Origin: Kitasatospora phosalacinea
GTDB lineage: Bacteria > Actinomycetota > Actinomycetes > Streptomycetales > Streptomycetaceae
NCBI RefSeq assembly: GCF_000717185.1
Contig: NZ_JNYE01000007.1
Span: 1 to 64,000, forward strand
DNA length: 64,000 bases
Reading direction: 5' to 3'
The stretch's first letter is position 1, and each line of letters begins with the position of its first letter. Made by a program: the position numbers and the translations under genes. This document shows positions 8,012 through 14,633 of this stretch, piece by piece. Below the pieces are notes generated by a model. It made no database searches, was not told the DNA's origin, and worked only from the letters and a program-made list of their open reading frames with translations.

Positions 8012-9253
8012 TCACGCCCGGGCGTCAGCTCGCTCCGCGAGATCGCGAAGCTCCGGCGTCGCCGACCGGCCTGCGACCAACAGCAGCTCACGAATCGTGG
8101 CTCGTGCCGTGACGTGGGTATGGATCAGGTCCGGCGACAGCTCCTCCGCCTGGAGCAAGGCGCTCAGGGCTTCACCGAGTTGCCGACGCTGCGTGTAGGC
8201 CCGGCCGAGGTCGAGAAGGAGCCGTGCCTGCCGCTCGGCCGACAACCCCGACGCGTCGATCCGCGTGCCAATGTCGAGCGCTTCGCCCGCGTCGCCGAGG
8301 TCGACCGCGATGGAGACAGTCTGAATCTCGACGTTGGTGGGGCCGAACTCCAGGTTGAAGTCGTTGCGGTCCTCGCCCAACCTGTGAGCGATCTTCCTAG
8401 CACGGTCGAGCTCTTGACGGGCCCGCGACCGGTCGCCGGAGCGCGCGTTGGACAGCGCCAGCACCAAGTGCAAGGAGCCCGTGACGGACAGAGCCTCGGG
8501 GGTCGGTTCGCCCTCCCTGAGGTGCTGTTCAAGCGCGTGGAGAGCAGTCGTGGCCGAGTGGTCCGCCTGGTCGTAGTGCTTCAACCGCACGAATGCCTGC
8601 GCGAGCCGGAAGACGCCCGCGAAGACCTCCAGGGGCTGGCCGGACTCTTCGGCGGCACGGATCGAACGGTCCGCGGCGATCCAGGCGGCATCGCCCTCGT
8701 CCTGGCGCACGAAGGCCGCAGACAAAGCCTGGTAGGTCCGGCTGAGCTGGCCCCACAACTGGGGACGCTGATTGGTCGGCGCCGTCCGGGCAGCGCGCTC
8801 GATCCTCGGCAGCAGCGAACCGAGAGCCTTGCTCAACTCGGCGAACTGGTTGCTGTGGGTCATCTCCCATACCCGGTCAACCGCGGCTTGTAGTTCCGCG
8901 ACAGTCACAGGCGCCTCGGTGGGCTCCGCCGTCAGCAGCACCTCGGGCACCGGGTGACCCGAGATCAGCAGGCGGGCCTGGTCCAAGTCGTTCGACTCCT
9001 CCGTCGGCGGCACAGAAACAGTGGCGACAGGCGCCGGTGCATCCGGGCGGAGGACTTGGAGCGACACGCCTAGGCCGTCAGCGAGCATGCGGAGGACATC
9101 GAGCCGGTTCACCGGCTGAATGCCGCGCTCGACCTGCGAGAGCCAACTCGCCGTCCTGCCGATCTCGGCAGCAAGCTGCTTCTGCGTCAACCCGCGGGCC
9201 TCACGCAGCTCGGCCACCCGCACCCCGAAGGCGCGTCGCTCCTCGGGCGTCAT
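8012..9253 (-). CDS. XRE-family regulator with TPR-like C-terminal domain
   Basis: 413 residues. Residues 5-65 are a classic XRE helix-turn-helix (ARGLTQKQLAAEIGRTASWL, with SQVERG). The long alpha-helical remainder has TPR-like degenerate repeats, the layout of peptide- or partner-sensing regulators. Its ATG overlaps the stop of the monooxygenase gene by 4 nt, so the two are co-translated from a leftward operon starting near 9600. It probably controls the divergent transfer/replication operon through the palindromes at 9616-9651, acting as the AICE's main repressor or activator; I infer this from position. The direction of control cannot be read from sequence. Confidence 0.82.
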   Translation of the reverse strand: MTPEERRAFGVRVAELREARGLTQKQLAAEIGRTASWLSQVERGIQPVNRLDVLRMLADGLGVSLQVLRPDAPAPVATVSVPPTEESNDLDQARLLISGHPVPEVLLTAEPTEAPVTVAELQAAVDRVWEMTHSNQFAELSKALGSLLPRIERAARTAPTNQRPQLWGQLSRTYQALSAAFVRQDEGDAAWIAADRSIRAAEESGQPLEVFAGVFRLAQAFVRLKHYDQADHSATTALHALEQHLREGEPTPEALSVTGSLHLVLALSNARSGDRSRARQELDRARKIAHRLGEDRNDFNLEFGPTNVEIQTVSIAVDLGDAGEALDIGTRIDASGLSAERQARLLLDLGRAYTQRRQLGEALSALLQAEELSPDLIHTHVTARATIRELLLVAGRSATPELRDLAERADARA

Positions 9254-9570
9254 GCCGACACCGGCCCCTTCCCTGCCGTGGCGGACAGGAACGTCACGTC
9301 TACGCCGGACAGGTACTGCTCGCGCTGGGCGAGGAAGTGCTTGGTGTGGGGCTGCTGCTCGTGCTGATCGAAGGCGTCACGGTCCGCGTAAAGCTCGTAG
9401 AACACGCGGACGTTCGGCTCGTCCGGGACCGCGTGGACGACATAGGCGAGCGTCCCGGGCTCCAGAGCCTTGATGCCCGCGAGCGTGTGCTCGACCAGCT
9501 CGTCGAAGGCCACCGCGGCTTCGTCGTCTCGAAGCTCGAAGCGGACCACCAGACCGAATCCGTTGATCAC
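9250..9570 (-). CDS. ABM-domain monooxygenase (putative quinol monooxygenase)
   Basis: 106 residues forming a ferredoxin-like antibiotic-biosynthesis-monooxygenase fold, with the family's FYELYADRDAFDQHEQQPHTKHF pattern in its second half (residues about 65-87). Start: GTG at 9570 preceded by GGAGAG at 6 nt; an upstream in-frame ATG at 9600 would extend it by ten residues. First gene of the leftward operon with the XRE regulator. In the family such proteins oxidise or bind quinone-like aromatics without cofactor. Here it may sense or detoxify a small molecule for the regulator, which is inference from the overlap alone. Confidence 0.75.
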   Translation of the reverse strand: MINGFGLVVRFELRDDEAAVAFDELVEHTLAGIKALEPGTLAYVVHAVPDEPNVRVFYELYADRDAFDQHEQQPHTKHFLAQREQYLSGVDVTFLSATAGKGPVSA

Positions 9571-9615
9571 GTTCTCTCCTCCATCTGTGGGTGCTCCCAC
9601 ACTTCAGCGCCAGAG

Positions 9616-9633
9616 TTGTGGCACTTGCCACAA
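9616..9633. promoter_or_regulatory. Palindromic operator candidate TTGTGGCA-CT-TGCCACAA
   Basis: Perfect 8-bp arms with a 2-bp spacer in the divergent intergenic region between the XRE/ABM operon and the transfer operon. Probable binding site for the AICE regulator. Confidence 0.65.
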
Positions 9634-9638
9634 GGCTC

Positions 9639-9651
9639 GCAGAAGTTCTGC
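9639..9651. promoter_or_regulatory. Palindromic operator candidate GCAGAAGTTCTGC
   Basis: Perfect 13-bp palindrome. A related GCAGAACTTCTTG (9665-9677) overlaps the -35 of the rightward promoter, so binding at the pair could switch that promoter. Confidence 0.6.
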
Positions 9652-9674
9652 TACACAGCTACTCGCAGAACTTC

Positions 9675-9703
9675 TTGACTCACAGAAAAACTGCGTCTAC
9701 CTT
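9675..9703 (+). promoter_or_regulatory. HrdB-type promoter of the AICE transfer/replication operon
   Basis: TTGACT (9675-9680), 17-bp spacer, TACCTT (9698-9703), about 58 bp before the ATG at 9761. No other promoter this good is apparent up to the integrase. Confidence 0.7.
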
Positions 9704-9760
9704 CATAGAGAAGCTGCTACTCGACGCACGGGCGTCGGAGCTGACTCAAGGAGTAGGCCC

Positions 9761-10108
9761 ATGGCCACTTTCAAGATCGACCTCTCGACCGCGTTCGTGT
9801 TCGTGGTCATCCCCCCGGCGCTCAAGCTGGTGAGCAAGCAGACCGGCGAGGTGGCGATCGACCGGGAGACCGGCGCGCGGCTGCTGACGGTGGGGCTGAC
9901 GATCGCCGACGATGGCGAGGCGAACCTCTACACCGTGACCGTGCCGGAGACCGGCGTCTCCGAGGGCCTGGCGGTCGGCATGCCGGTGGCGGTGACCGGG
10001 CTCAAGGCGCGGGACTGGGAGAACGAGTTCAACGGCCAGAAGCGGCACGGGATCTCGTTCCGCGCGATGGCGATCACGTCCCTCGCTCCGGCTCCCGCGA
10101 AGGTCTGA
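9761..10108 (+). CDS. Conserved AICE protein preceding traB
   Basis: 115 residues, beta-rich, MATFKIDLSTAFVFVVIPPAL..., with the segment TGLKARDWENEFNGQKRHGISFRA typical of small proteins next to tra in pSAM2-like elements. AAGGAG lies 9 nt before the ATG. No catalytic motif is visible. An OB-like DNA-binding role is possible and unproven. It is the first gene of the rightward operon, with 5 bp to traB. Confidence 0.75.
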   Translation: MATFKIDLSTAFVFVVIPPALKLVSKQTGEVAIDRETGARLLTVGLTIADDGEANLYTVTVPETGVSEGLAVGMPVAVTGLKARDWENEFNGQKRHGISFRAMAITSLAPAPAKV

Positions 10109-10113
10109 GCGCC

Positions 10114-11493
10114 GTGTCCGAGCTGCTGACGCTGGCCGAGGTGGGCGGCCCGCTGGCCGCTGTCACCGGCGGTGCGGCGTACGCGCGGGCCAAGGCCCCG
10201 GCCCTCTACTGGTCGGCGATCGGCCTGCCGGTCACCGCGGTCCGGTTCTCCGCCACCTACGGCAGCACGATGGACGCCTGCGGCCTGACGGTCCAGCCGT
10301 CCCGGCTCCGGGTGCTGATCACCCGGGCGACCACCCGGCGGGAGATCCGCCCCGTTCCGCCGAGGATCCGGCGGGTTCAGCCGACGTCGACGGGCCTGCG
10401 GGTCCGCCTGCGGCTGGCCCCCGGACAGGAACCGGCGGACGTGGTGGCTTCGGCGGAACGGCTGCGGCACGCCTGGGGCGTGCACGCCGTGCACGTCTCG
10501 GTGGTGAAGCCCGGTGTGGTCGAGCTACGGATGACCGGCTTCGACGTGCTCCGCAAGGTGCGGATGCCGCGTCGCCTGCCGACCGGTGAGCTGACGGTTC
10601 CGGTGGCCCTGCGGGAGGATGGCACGGCCTTCGTCCGGGACTACCGCGCGGTGCCGCACTGCCTGACCCTGGGTGCGACGCTGACCGGCAAGTCGGTGTA
10701 CCAGCGCAACCTGGTCACCGAGCTCGCCCGGCTGAACGTGGCGCTCGTCGGGATCGACTGCAAGTTCGGTGTCGAGCTGGCCCCGTTCGCGCCCCGCCTG
10801 TCGGCTCTGGCCACGGACCCCGGGCAGGCTGGTGCCCTACTGGACAAGCTCGTTGCCGAGATGGAGGCGCGCTACGACCTGATCCGCAGCCACCAGGGGA
10901 TTCCCGGGTCGGTGGCGGACGATGAGATCACGTCGGACATCTGGGGTCTGCCCCCACAGCTCCGGCCCGTCCCGCTGGTCCTCGTCGTGGACGAGATCGC
11001 CGAGCTGTTCCTCGTCGCCACCCGCAAGGACGAGGAACGGCGCGACCACTTGGTCACCCAGTTGATCCGGCTCGCCCAACTCGGCCGCGCTGCCGGGATG
11101 TTCGTGGAAGCCTGCGGCCAGCGCTTCGGCTCCGAGCTGGGCAAGGGTGCCACCATGCTGCGGGCCCAGCTCACCGGCCGCGTGGTGCACCGGGTCAACG
11201 ACAAGGCCACGGCCGACATGGGACTCGGTGACGTCTCGCCCGAGGCTGCGCTCGCCGCTACGCAGATCGCTCCGGAGATGCCCGGTGTCGCGGTGGCTGG
11301 TGACTCCTCCGGCGGCTGGTCCCGCATCCGCACCCCGTACCTGTCCCTCGCGGACGCCGCCCGGGTCTGCCGGGAGACCGCCCACCTCACGCCCGAACTG
11401 CCCGCCCTGGCCGCGTTCCGCCCGTACGTCCCGCCGGTGAACATCCCGGCCGACGGGCCGTCGCTGGTCAAGCCCCGCTCCGTCACCGGCTGA
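10114..11493 (+). CDS. traB: FtsK/SpoIIIE-type DNA translocase (TraB/TraSA, conjugative transfer)
   Basis: 459 residues from a GTG start. Walker A GATLTGKS at about 187-194 and Walker B LVLVVDEIAEL at about 287-297 define an FtsK-like ATPase. AICE TraB proteins are hexameric pumps that move double-stranded plasmid DNA between hyphae, recognising clt sites through a C-terminal winged helix. The fold here ends soon after the ATPase (PELPALAAFRPYVPPVN), so the clt-binding domain is short. The protein is largely soluble, with at most a weak N-terminal hydrophobic segment. Only this one gene is needed for transfer in the class. Confidence is high. Confidence 0.9.
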   Translation: MSELLTLAEVGGPLAAVTGGAAYARAKAPALYWSAIGLPVTAVRFSATYGSTMDACGLTVQPSRLRVLITRATTRREIRPVPPRIRRVQPTSTGLRVRLRLAPGQEPADVVASAERLRHAWGVHAVHVSVVKPGVVELRMTGFDVLRKVRMPRRLPTGELTVPVALREDGTAFVRDYRAVPHCLTLGATLTGKSVYQRNLVTELARLNVALVGIDCKFGVELAPFAPRLSALATDPGQAGALLDKLVAEMEARYDLIRSHQGIPGSVADDEITSDIWGLPPQLRPVPLVLVVDEIAELFLVATRKDEERRDHLVTQLIRLAQLGRAAGMFVEACGQRFGSELGKGATMLRAQLTGRVVHRVNDKATADMGLGDVSPEAALAATQIAPEMPGVAVAGDSSGGWSRIRTPYLSLADAARVCRETAHLTPELPALAAFRPYVPPVNIPADGPSLVKPRSVTG

Positions 11494-11573
11494 CCTCTGC
11501 ACCCACGGTCGGCGCGACCGCACGCGCGCCACGTCCCTACCCCGCCATGCCCGATTCCGGAAGGACCGTCCCC

Positions 11574-11768
11574 ATGGCTCCCAGGAAGACCAGCCCCACG
11601 AAGGCCGCCCAGGCCAACGACCGACTGCCCTGCCCGCGCTGCCAGGGCACCGGCTGGGTCACCGAGTCGGTCTATGCGGGTCGCACACGCCGCGAGGTCG
11701 GCGAGACGGACGCGATCTGCTCCCGCTGCCTGTCCACCGGGATCGACCCCACCCCGGACCGCTACTAG
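11574..11768 (+). CDS. Small zinc-finger-like AICE protein
   Basis: 64 residues beginning MAPRKTSPTKAAQANDR, with CPRCQGTGWV and CSRCLSTGI forming a two-CxxC, DnaJ-like zinc knuckle. GGAAGG is 9 nt before the chosen ATG; an upstream ATG at 11547 would place that site inside the gene. It is in the transfer operon. Probably nucleic-acid or protein binding. Confidence 0.7.
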   Translation: MAPRKTSPTKAAQANDRLPCPRCQGTGWVTESVYAGRTRREVGETDAICSRCLSTGIDPTPDRY

Positions 11769-11842
11769 ACCGCCGCGCCGGGTGGCCGACTGCTCCCCGT
11801 CCCGCCCGGCCGCGGCCCAACCCCCGGAAGGAGGACCTACCG

Positions 11843-12526
11843 ATGCGACTGCCCCGCGTGGACGCCGTACTCGTCCAAGCCGCCATCGCTGGTGCCTTGT
11901 CCTTCGCCCACCTCCACGACCTCGCCCAGGCCGCCGGACAACACGGCTGGAAGGCGTGGGCCTACCCCATCTCGGTGGACCTGCTCCTGGTCGCCGCCTG
12001 GCACCGCATGCGCGTCCTGCGGTCCACCAGCTCCCCCGCCCCGGCCGCCTGGACGTGGTTCGCCATCGCCCTGGCTGCCTCGCTCGGGGCCAACGTCGCC
12101 ACCGCCGGGCTGCTCGACCTCGGCCACGTCCCGGCCTGGCTCCGGATCCTCGTCGCCGGTTGGCCCGCCCTCGCCTTCTTCGGCGGCACCCTCCTCGCCC
12201 ACGGCGCCACCGGCACCACGCAGTCGGCCGAGCCCGAGGTGGAGGAGGAACTCCCGCTCTACGAAGCCGAGATCGCGGCTCCACCCGCCGCGGTGCCCGC
12301 CCCGAAGCCGGAACCGGTCGAAGCACCGGAAGCGGTGCCCGCGCTCCCCGCCACCCCACTGCCGACTCAGGCCGTGCCCGTTCCGGCTGCCCTGGTCGAG
12401 CACGCCCGCAAGATCGCCGACGACCACCGCGCCCGCACCGGCACGCCGATCGACCCGGACACCCTCCGCGTCCGCCTCGGCATCCCGCCGCACTTCGCCG
12501 ACGCCATCACCGCCCAACTCGCCTGA
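11843..12526 (+). CDS. spdB: DUF2637 membrane protein, SpdB-type spread protein
   Basis: 227 residues. Residues 10-125 contain four hydrophobic segments (AAIAGALSFAHL, YPISVDLLLVAAW, WFAIALAASLGANVATAG, LVAGWPALAFFGG) as in DUF2637. A Pro/Ala/Glu-rich linker (130-185) leads to a small C-terminal helical domain (ALVEHARKIADDHRARTGTPI), probably DNA-binding. Spd proteins help spread element DNA from the first recipient compartment along the mycelium. GGAAGGAGG lies just before the ATG. Membrane location expected. Confidence 0.82.
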   Translation: MRLPRVDAVLVQAAIAGALSFAHLHDLAQAAGQHGWKAWAYPISVDLLLVAAWHRMRVLRSTSSPAPAAWTWFAIALAASLGANVATAGLLDLGHVPAWLRILVAGWPALAFFGGTLLAHGATGTTQSAEPEVEEELPLYEAEIAAPPAAVPAPKPEPVEAPEAVPALPATPLPTQAVPVPAALVEHARKIADDHRARTGTPIDPDTLRVRLGIPPHFADAITAQLA

Positions 12527-12543
12527 CAGGAAGGGAGATCAGC

Positions 12544-12735
12544 GTGTCCCGCCCGATCCGTCCCCGCAACACGATCCGCATCGGCCCCGTCCAGGTCGCC
12601 ACCTACTACGACGGCCGCGGCCGCGAGAAGCACACCGCCGCCTGCACCGCCCCGCGCTGCGGCTTCTCCGCCGACTACGACTCCCGCCCCGCCGCCGAGA
12701 TCGCCGCCCGCACCCACCGCTGCACCGTCCGCTGA
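12544..12735 (+). CDS. Mobile-element transfer protein (small, Cys-containing)
   Basis: 63 residues from a GTG, with RIGPVQVATYYDGRGREKHTA followed by CTAPRCGFSADY and a final HRC, a likely zinc site. It matches the short proteins routinely found between spd genes in Streptomyces AICEs. AAGGGAG precedes the start. Biochemical role unknown. Confidence 0.75.
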   Translation: MSRPIRPRNTIRIGPVQVATYYDGRGREKHTAACTAPRCGFSADYDSRPAAEIAARTHRCTVR

Positions 12736-12748
12736 CAGGAGACCCGCC

Positions 12749-12937
12749 TTGAACGTCACCCTGCCCCTGGTCGTCGTCCTCGGCGCCGGTGCGTGGACCG
12801 CCGTGAAGCTCCTCGGCATCCGCCTGTGGGTCGCCGCCCTCATCGCCCTCTTCGGCTTCTACCTCGCCGGGACCTTCCTGGCCCCGGTGATCGACGAGAC
12901 CACCCGCTCCGGCGTCAACGCCGTCACCCAGAAGTGA
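12749..12937 (+). CDS. SpdD-like small membrane protein
   Basis: 62 residues from a TTG start with AGGAGA 6 nt upstream. Two hydrophobic segments (LPLVVVLGAGAWTAVKLLG and LWVAALIALFGFYLAGTFL) make up most of it. Sits in the spread cluster 13 bp after the transfer protein; a role in mycelial spreading is inferred from position. Confidence 0.7.
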   Translation: MNVTLPLVVVLGAGAWTAVKLLGIRLWVAALIALFGFYLAGTFLAPVIDETTRSGVNAVTQK

Positions 12938-12951
12938 ACGGACGGTCCACC

Positions 12952-13488
12952 GTGCCCACCGCCGTCTTCACGCCCGGCCCGCTGGTCCTCACCCCGGACG
13001 CCTCCGGCCTGATCGCGGAGATAGAGGCGTACCTCGCCACCTTCCCCGCCCCGGCCCGGGTCCTCGCCCCGTACGTCTGCCCGCTCGGCAGCACCGTGCA
13101 GCCCTGGAACTTCGGCTTCCCGCTGCTCCGTCCGACGCTCCTCGACCGGATCGCCCACCGCCCGGCCCGGCCGACCCCGGTCTCCGTCGCCGATCACCTG
13201 CGGCTGGCCTCCCGCTACATCAACGCCTTCGGCTGGGTGCAGGGCGCCCTGTGGGACTCCACCGGCCGCGTCTGCCTCCTCGGCGCCCAGGCCGCCGTCC
13301 TCGCCCACGGTTACGGCACCCCGGACACCGTCCGCCGCGCCCGCAACCAGGTGATGGAGGTCCTGCACACCACCGGACGGCCCGTCGCCTCCCCGGACGC
13401 CTTCAACGACGCCCCCGGCACCCGCCAGGCCGACGTGCACCACCTGCTCGACCGGGCCTCCACCCGCGCCCTGTCCCTCGGCATCTGA
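12952..13488 (+). CDS. DUF6197-like AICE protein
   Basis: 178 residues from the GTG at 12952 (GGACGG upstream). An alternative GTG at 12934 would overlap the previous stop as GTGA. The body contains a helical region, VADHLRLASRYINAFGWVQGALWD, and TRQADVHHLLDRASTRAL near the C-terminus, which fit the DUF6197 family found in Streptomyces mobile elements. No known activity. Last gene before the first conserved hairpin. Confidence 0.65.
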   Translation: MPTAVFTPGPLVLTPDASGLIAEIEAYLATFPAPARVLAPYVCPLGSTVQPWNFGFPLLRPTLLDRIAHRPARPTPVSVADHLRLASRYINAFGWVQGALWDSTGRVCLLGAQAAVLAHGYGTPDTVRRARNQVMEVLHTTGRPVASPDAFNDAPGTRQADVHHLLDRASTRALSLGI

Positions 13489-13490
13489 CC

Positions 13491-13541
13491 GGTCTCCGGG
13501 GTGGTTGCAAGCCTCCAAGCCATCCCACCGCCCCGGAGACC
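13491..13541 (+). ncRNA. Conserved-loop hairpin, copy 1
   Basis: An 11-bp stem (13491-13501 with 13531-13541) closes a 29-nt loop holding GCAAGCCTCCAAGC (13507-13520) and then CATCCCACCG. The same 14 nt occur in the loop of a second hairpin at 14115-14164, though the stems differ. It lies between two operon genes, ending 24 nt before the next ATG. Confidence 0.6.
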
Positions 13542-13565
13542 TCGACCCGCTCCGGAAGGACCGCC

Positions 13566-14105
13566 ATGCACCTCGCCCCGCTCCTCGCCGCCGGTGTGCC
13601 CCTGCTCGGCTGGACCACCCACAGCACCGTCCTGACCCGCCGCCTCGCCACCGCCCGCCGCGACCCCCTCACCGGACTCCTGACCCGCGACGGCTTCACC
13701 ACCCGCGCCGAACGCCTCATCCGCCGCCACCCCGAGCGCACCACCGTCCTGCTGATCGACCTGGACGACTTCAAGGCCGTCAACGACACCCACGGCCACG
13801 CCGCCGGAGACGCCGTCCTCACGGCTACGGCCAAGCGCCTGGCCACCTGGTGCGGCACCGACGGCATCGCCGCCCGCCTCGGCGGAGACGAGTTCGCCGC
13901 CGTCGTCCTCGACGCCGAACACCGCGTCCCCAACCTCCGCGACCTGCTCCACCACCCCGTCCCGTACGGCACCGAGCTGCTGGACGTCGGCGCATCCGTC
14001 GGCACCTCGCACCCGGCGACCCTCCTGCTCACCGAGGCCCTGTCGGCGGCCGACCGCCAGATGTACGCCGCCAAGCCCGGTGCCCGCACCGCGCGCCGCC
14101 GCTGA
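13566..14105 (+). CDS. Small GGDEF-domain protein (putative diguanylate cyclase)
   Basis: 179 residues, made almost entirely of a GGDEF domain (about 35-175) after a short hydrophobic N-terminus (APLLAAGVPLLGWTTH). The active-site signature GGDEF is intact at about 105-109, the metal-binding segment LLIDLDDFKAVND is at about 60-72, and the domain's opening motif DPLTGLLTRDGF is present. No RxxD inhibitory site is evident five residues before GGDEF (the sequence is IAARL). Such enzymes make cyclic di-GMP, which in Streptomyces controls BldD and sporulation, so an element-borne cyclase could alter host development. AAGGA precedes the ATG, and hairpins lie on both sides. Confidence 0.85.
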   Translation: MHLAPLLAAGVPLLGWTTHSTVLTRRLATARRDPLTGLLTRDGFTTRAERLIRRHPERTTVLLIDLDDFKAVNDTHGHAAGDAVLTATAKRLATWCGTDGIAARLGGDEFAAVVLDAEHRVPNLRDLLHHPVPYGTELLDVGASVGTSHPATLLLTEALSAADRQMYAAKPGARTARRR

Positions 14106-14114
14106 CACAAGGCC

Positions 14115-14164
14115 GGTGCCCGGCACGGCAGCAAGCCTCCAAGCATCCCGCCGCGCCGGGCACC
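14115..14164 (+). ncRNA. Conserved-loop hairpin, copy 2
   Basis: A 10-bp stem, GGTGCCCGGC (14115-14124) with 14155-14164. Its 30-nt loop contains GCAAGCCTCCAAGC (14131-14144) followed by ATCCCGCCG, matching copy 1. The stems differ from those of copy 1 but each pairs perfectly, so structure and loop, not stem sequence, are conserved. Confidence 0.6.
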
Positions 14165-14206
14165 TCAACCCTCCCCGAACCGAAGTCCGCGAAGGAGAGC
14201 ACCATC

Positions 14207-14398
14207 ATGCCCCAGCACACCCGTCCGGCACGCCTGATCTGCCCGAACTGCGACGGCTTCGCCAGTGCCGCCATCGCCACCGGCATGCGCCTGACCGACG
14301 GCTCCCGCGCCACCGTCCCGGTGAACTGCCCGGCCTGCCACGGCACCGGCACCACCGCGGCTCCCGCCCGGCGCACCCTCACCACCACCCGGCGCTGA
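14207..14398 (+). CDS. Small zinc-ribbon-like AICE protein
   Basis: 63 residues, MPQHTRPARLICPNCDGFASA..., with CPNC and, about 30 residues on, CPACHGTGTT forming a four-Cys zinc site. GAAGGAG lies 9 nt upstream. Similar in plan to the 11574-11768 protein. Function unknown; nucleic-acid binding is plausible. Confidence 0.65.
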   Translation: MPQHTRPARLICPNCDGFASAAIATGMRLTDGSRATVPVNCPACHGTGTTAAPARRTLTTTRR

Positions 14399-14403
14399 CC
14401 GCC

Positions 14404-14574
14404 GTGGGCGCCCAGTTCGACTGGTCCGACAAGCGGCACTGGTCCCCGCGCGCCGAACCCTGCGGCATCTGCGACAAGCCGACCAACCTCCGCTCCGACC
14501 GCGGCAAGCCCGCTCACAAGGTCTGCGCGGAGACCTGGACCGACCAGCACGCGAAGCCCACCGACAAGTCCTGA
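14404..14574 (+). CDS. Small AICE protein with a CxxC motif
   Basis: 56 residues from a GTG 5 nt after the previous stop: GAQFDWSDKRHWSPRAEP then CGICDKPTNLRS and HKVC, which together could hold one zinc ion. No strong Shine-Dalgarno, so translational coupling is likely. Function unknown. Confidence 0.55.
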   Translation: MGAQFDWSDKRHWSPRAEPCGICDKPTNLRSDRGKPAHKVCAETWTDQHAKPTDKS

Positions 14575-14580
14575 CCGCAC

Positions 14581-14611
14581 GGCCCGGAGCCGATTCCCCC
14601 GGCTCCGGGCC
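14581..14611. terminator. 12-bp hairpin between small protein genes and rep
   Basis: GGCCCGGAGCCG (14581-14592), 7-nt loop, CGGCTCCGGGCC (14600-14611). No T-run. Terminator, attenuator or replication structure are all possible just before the initiator gene. Confidence 0.55.
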
Positions 14612-14633
14612 CGCTGCACCGGAGGTGATCCAC

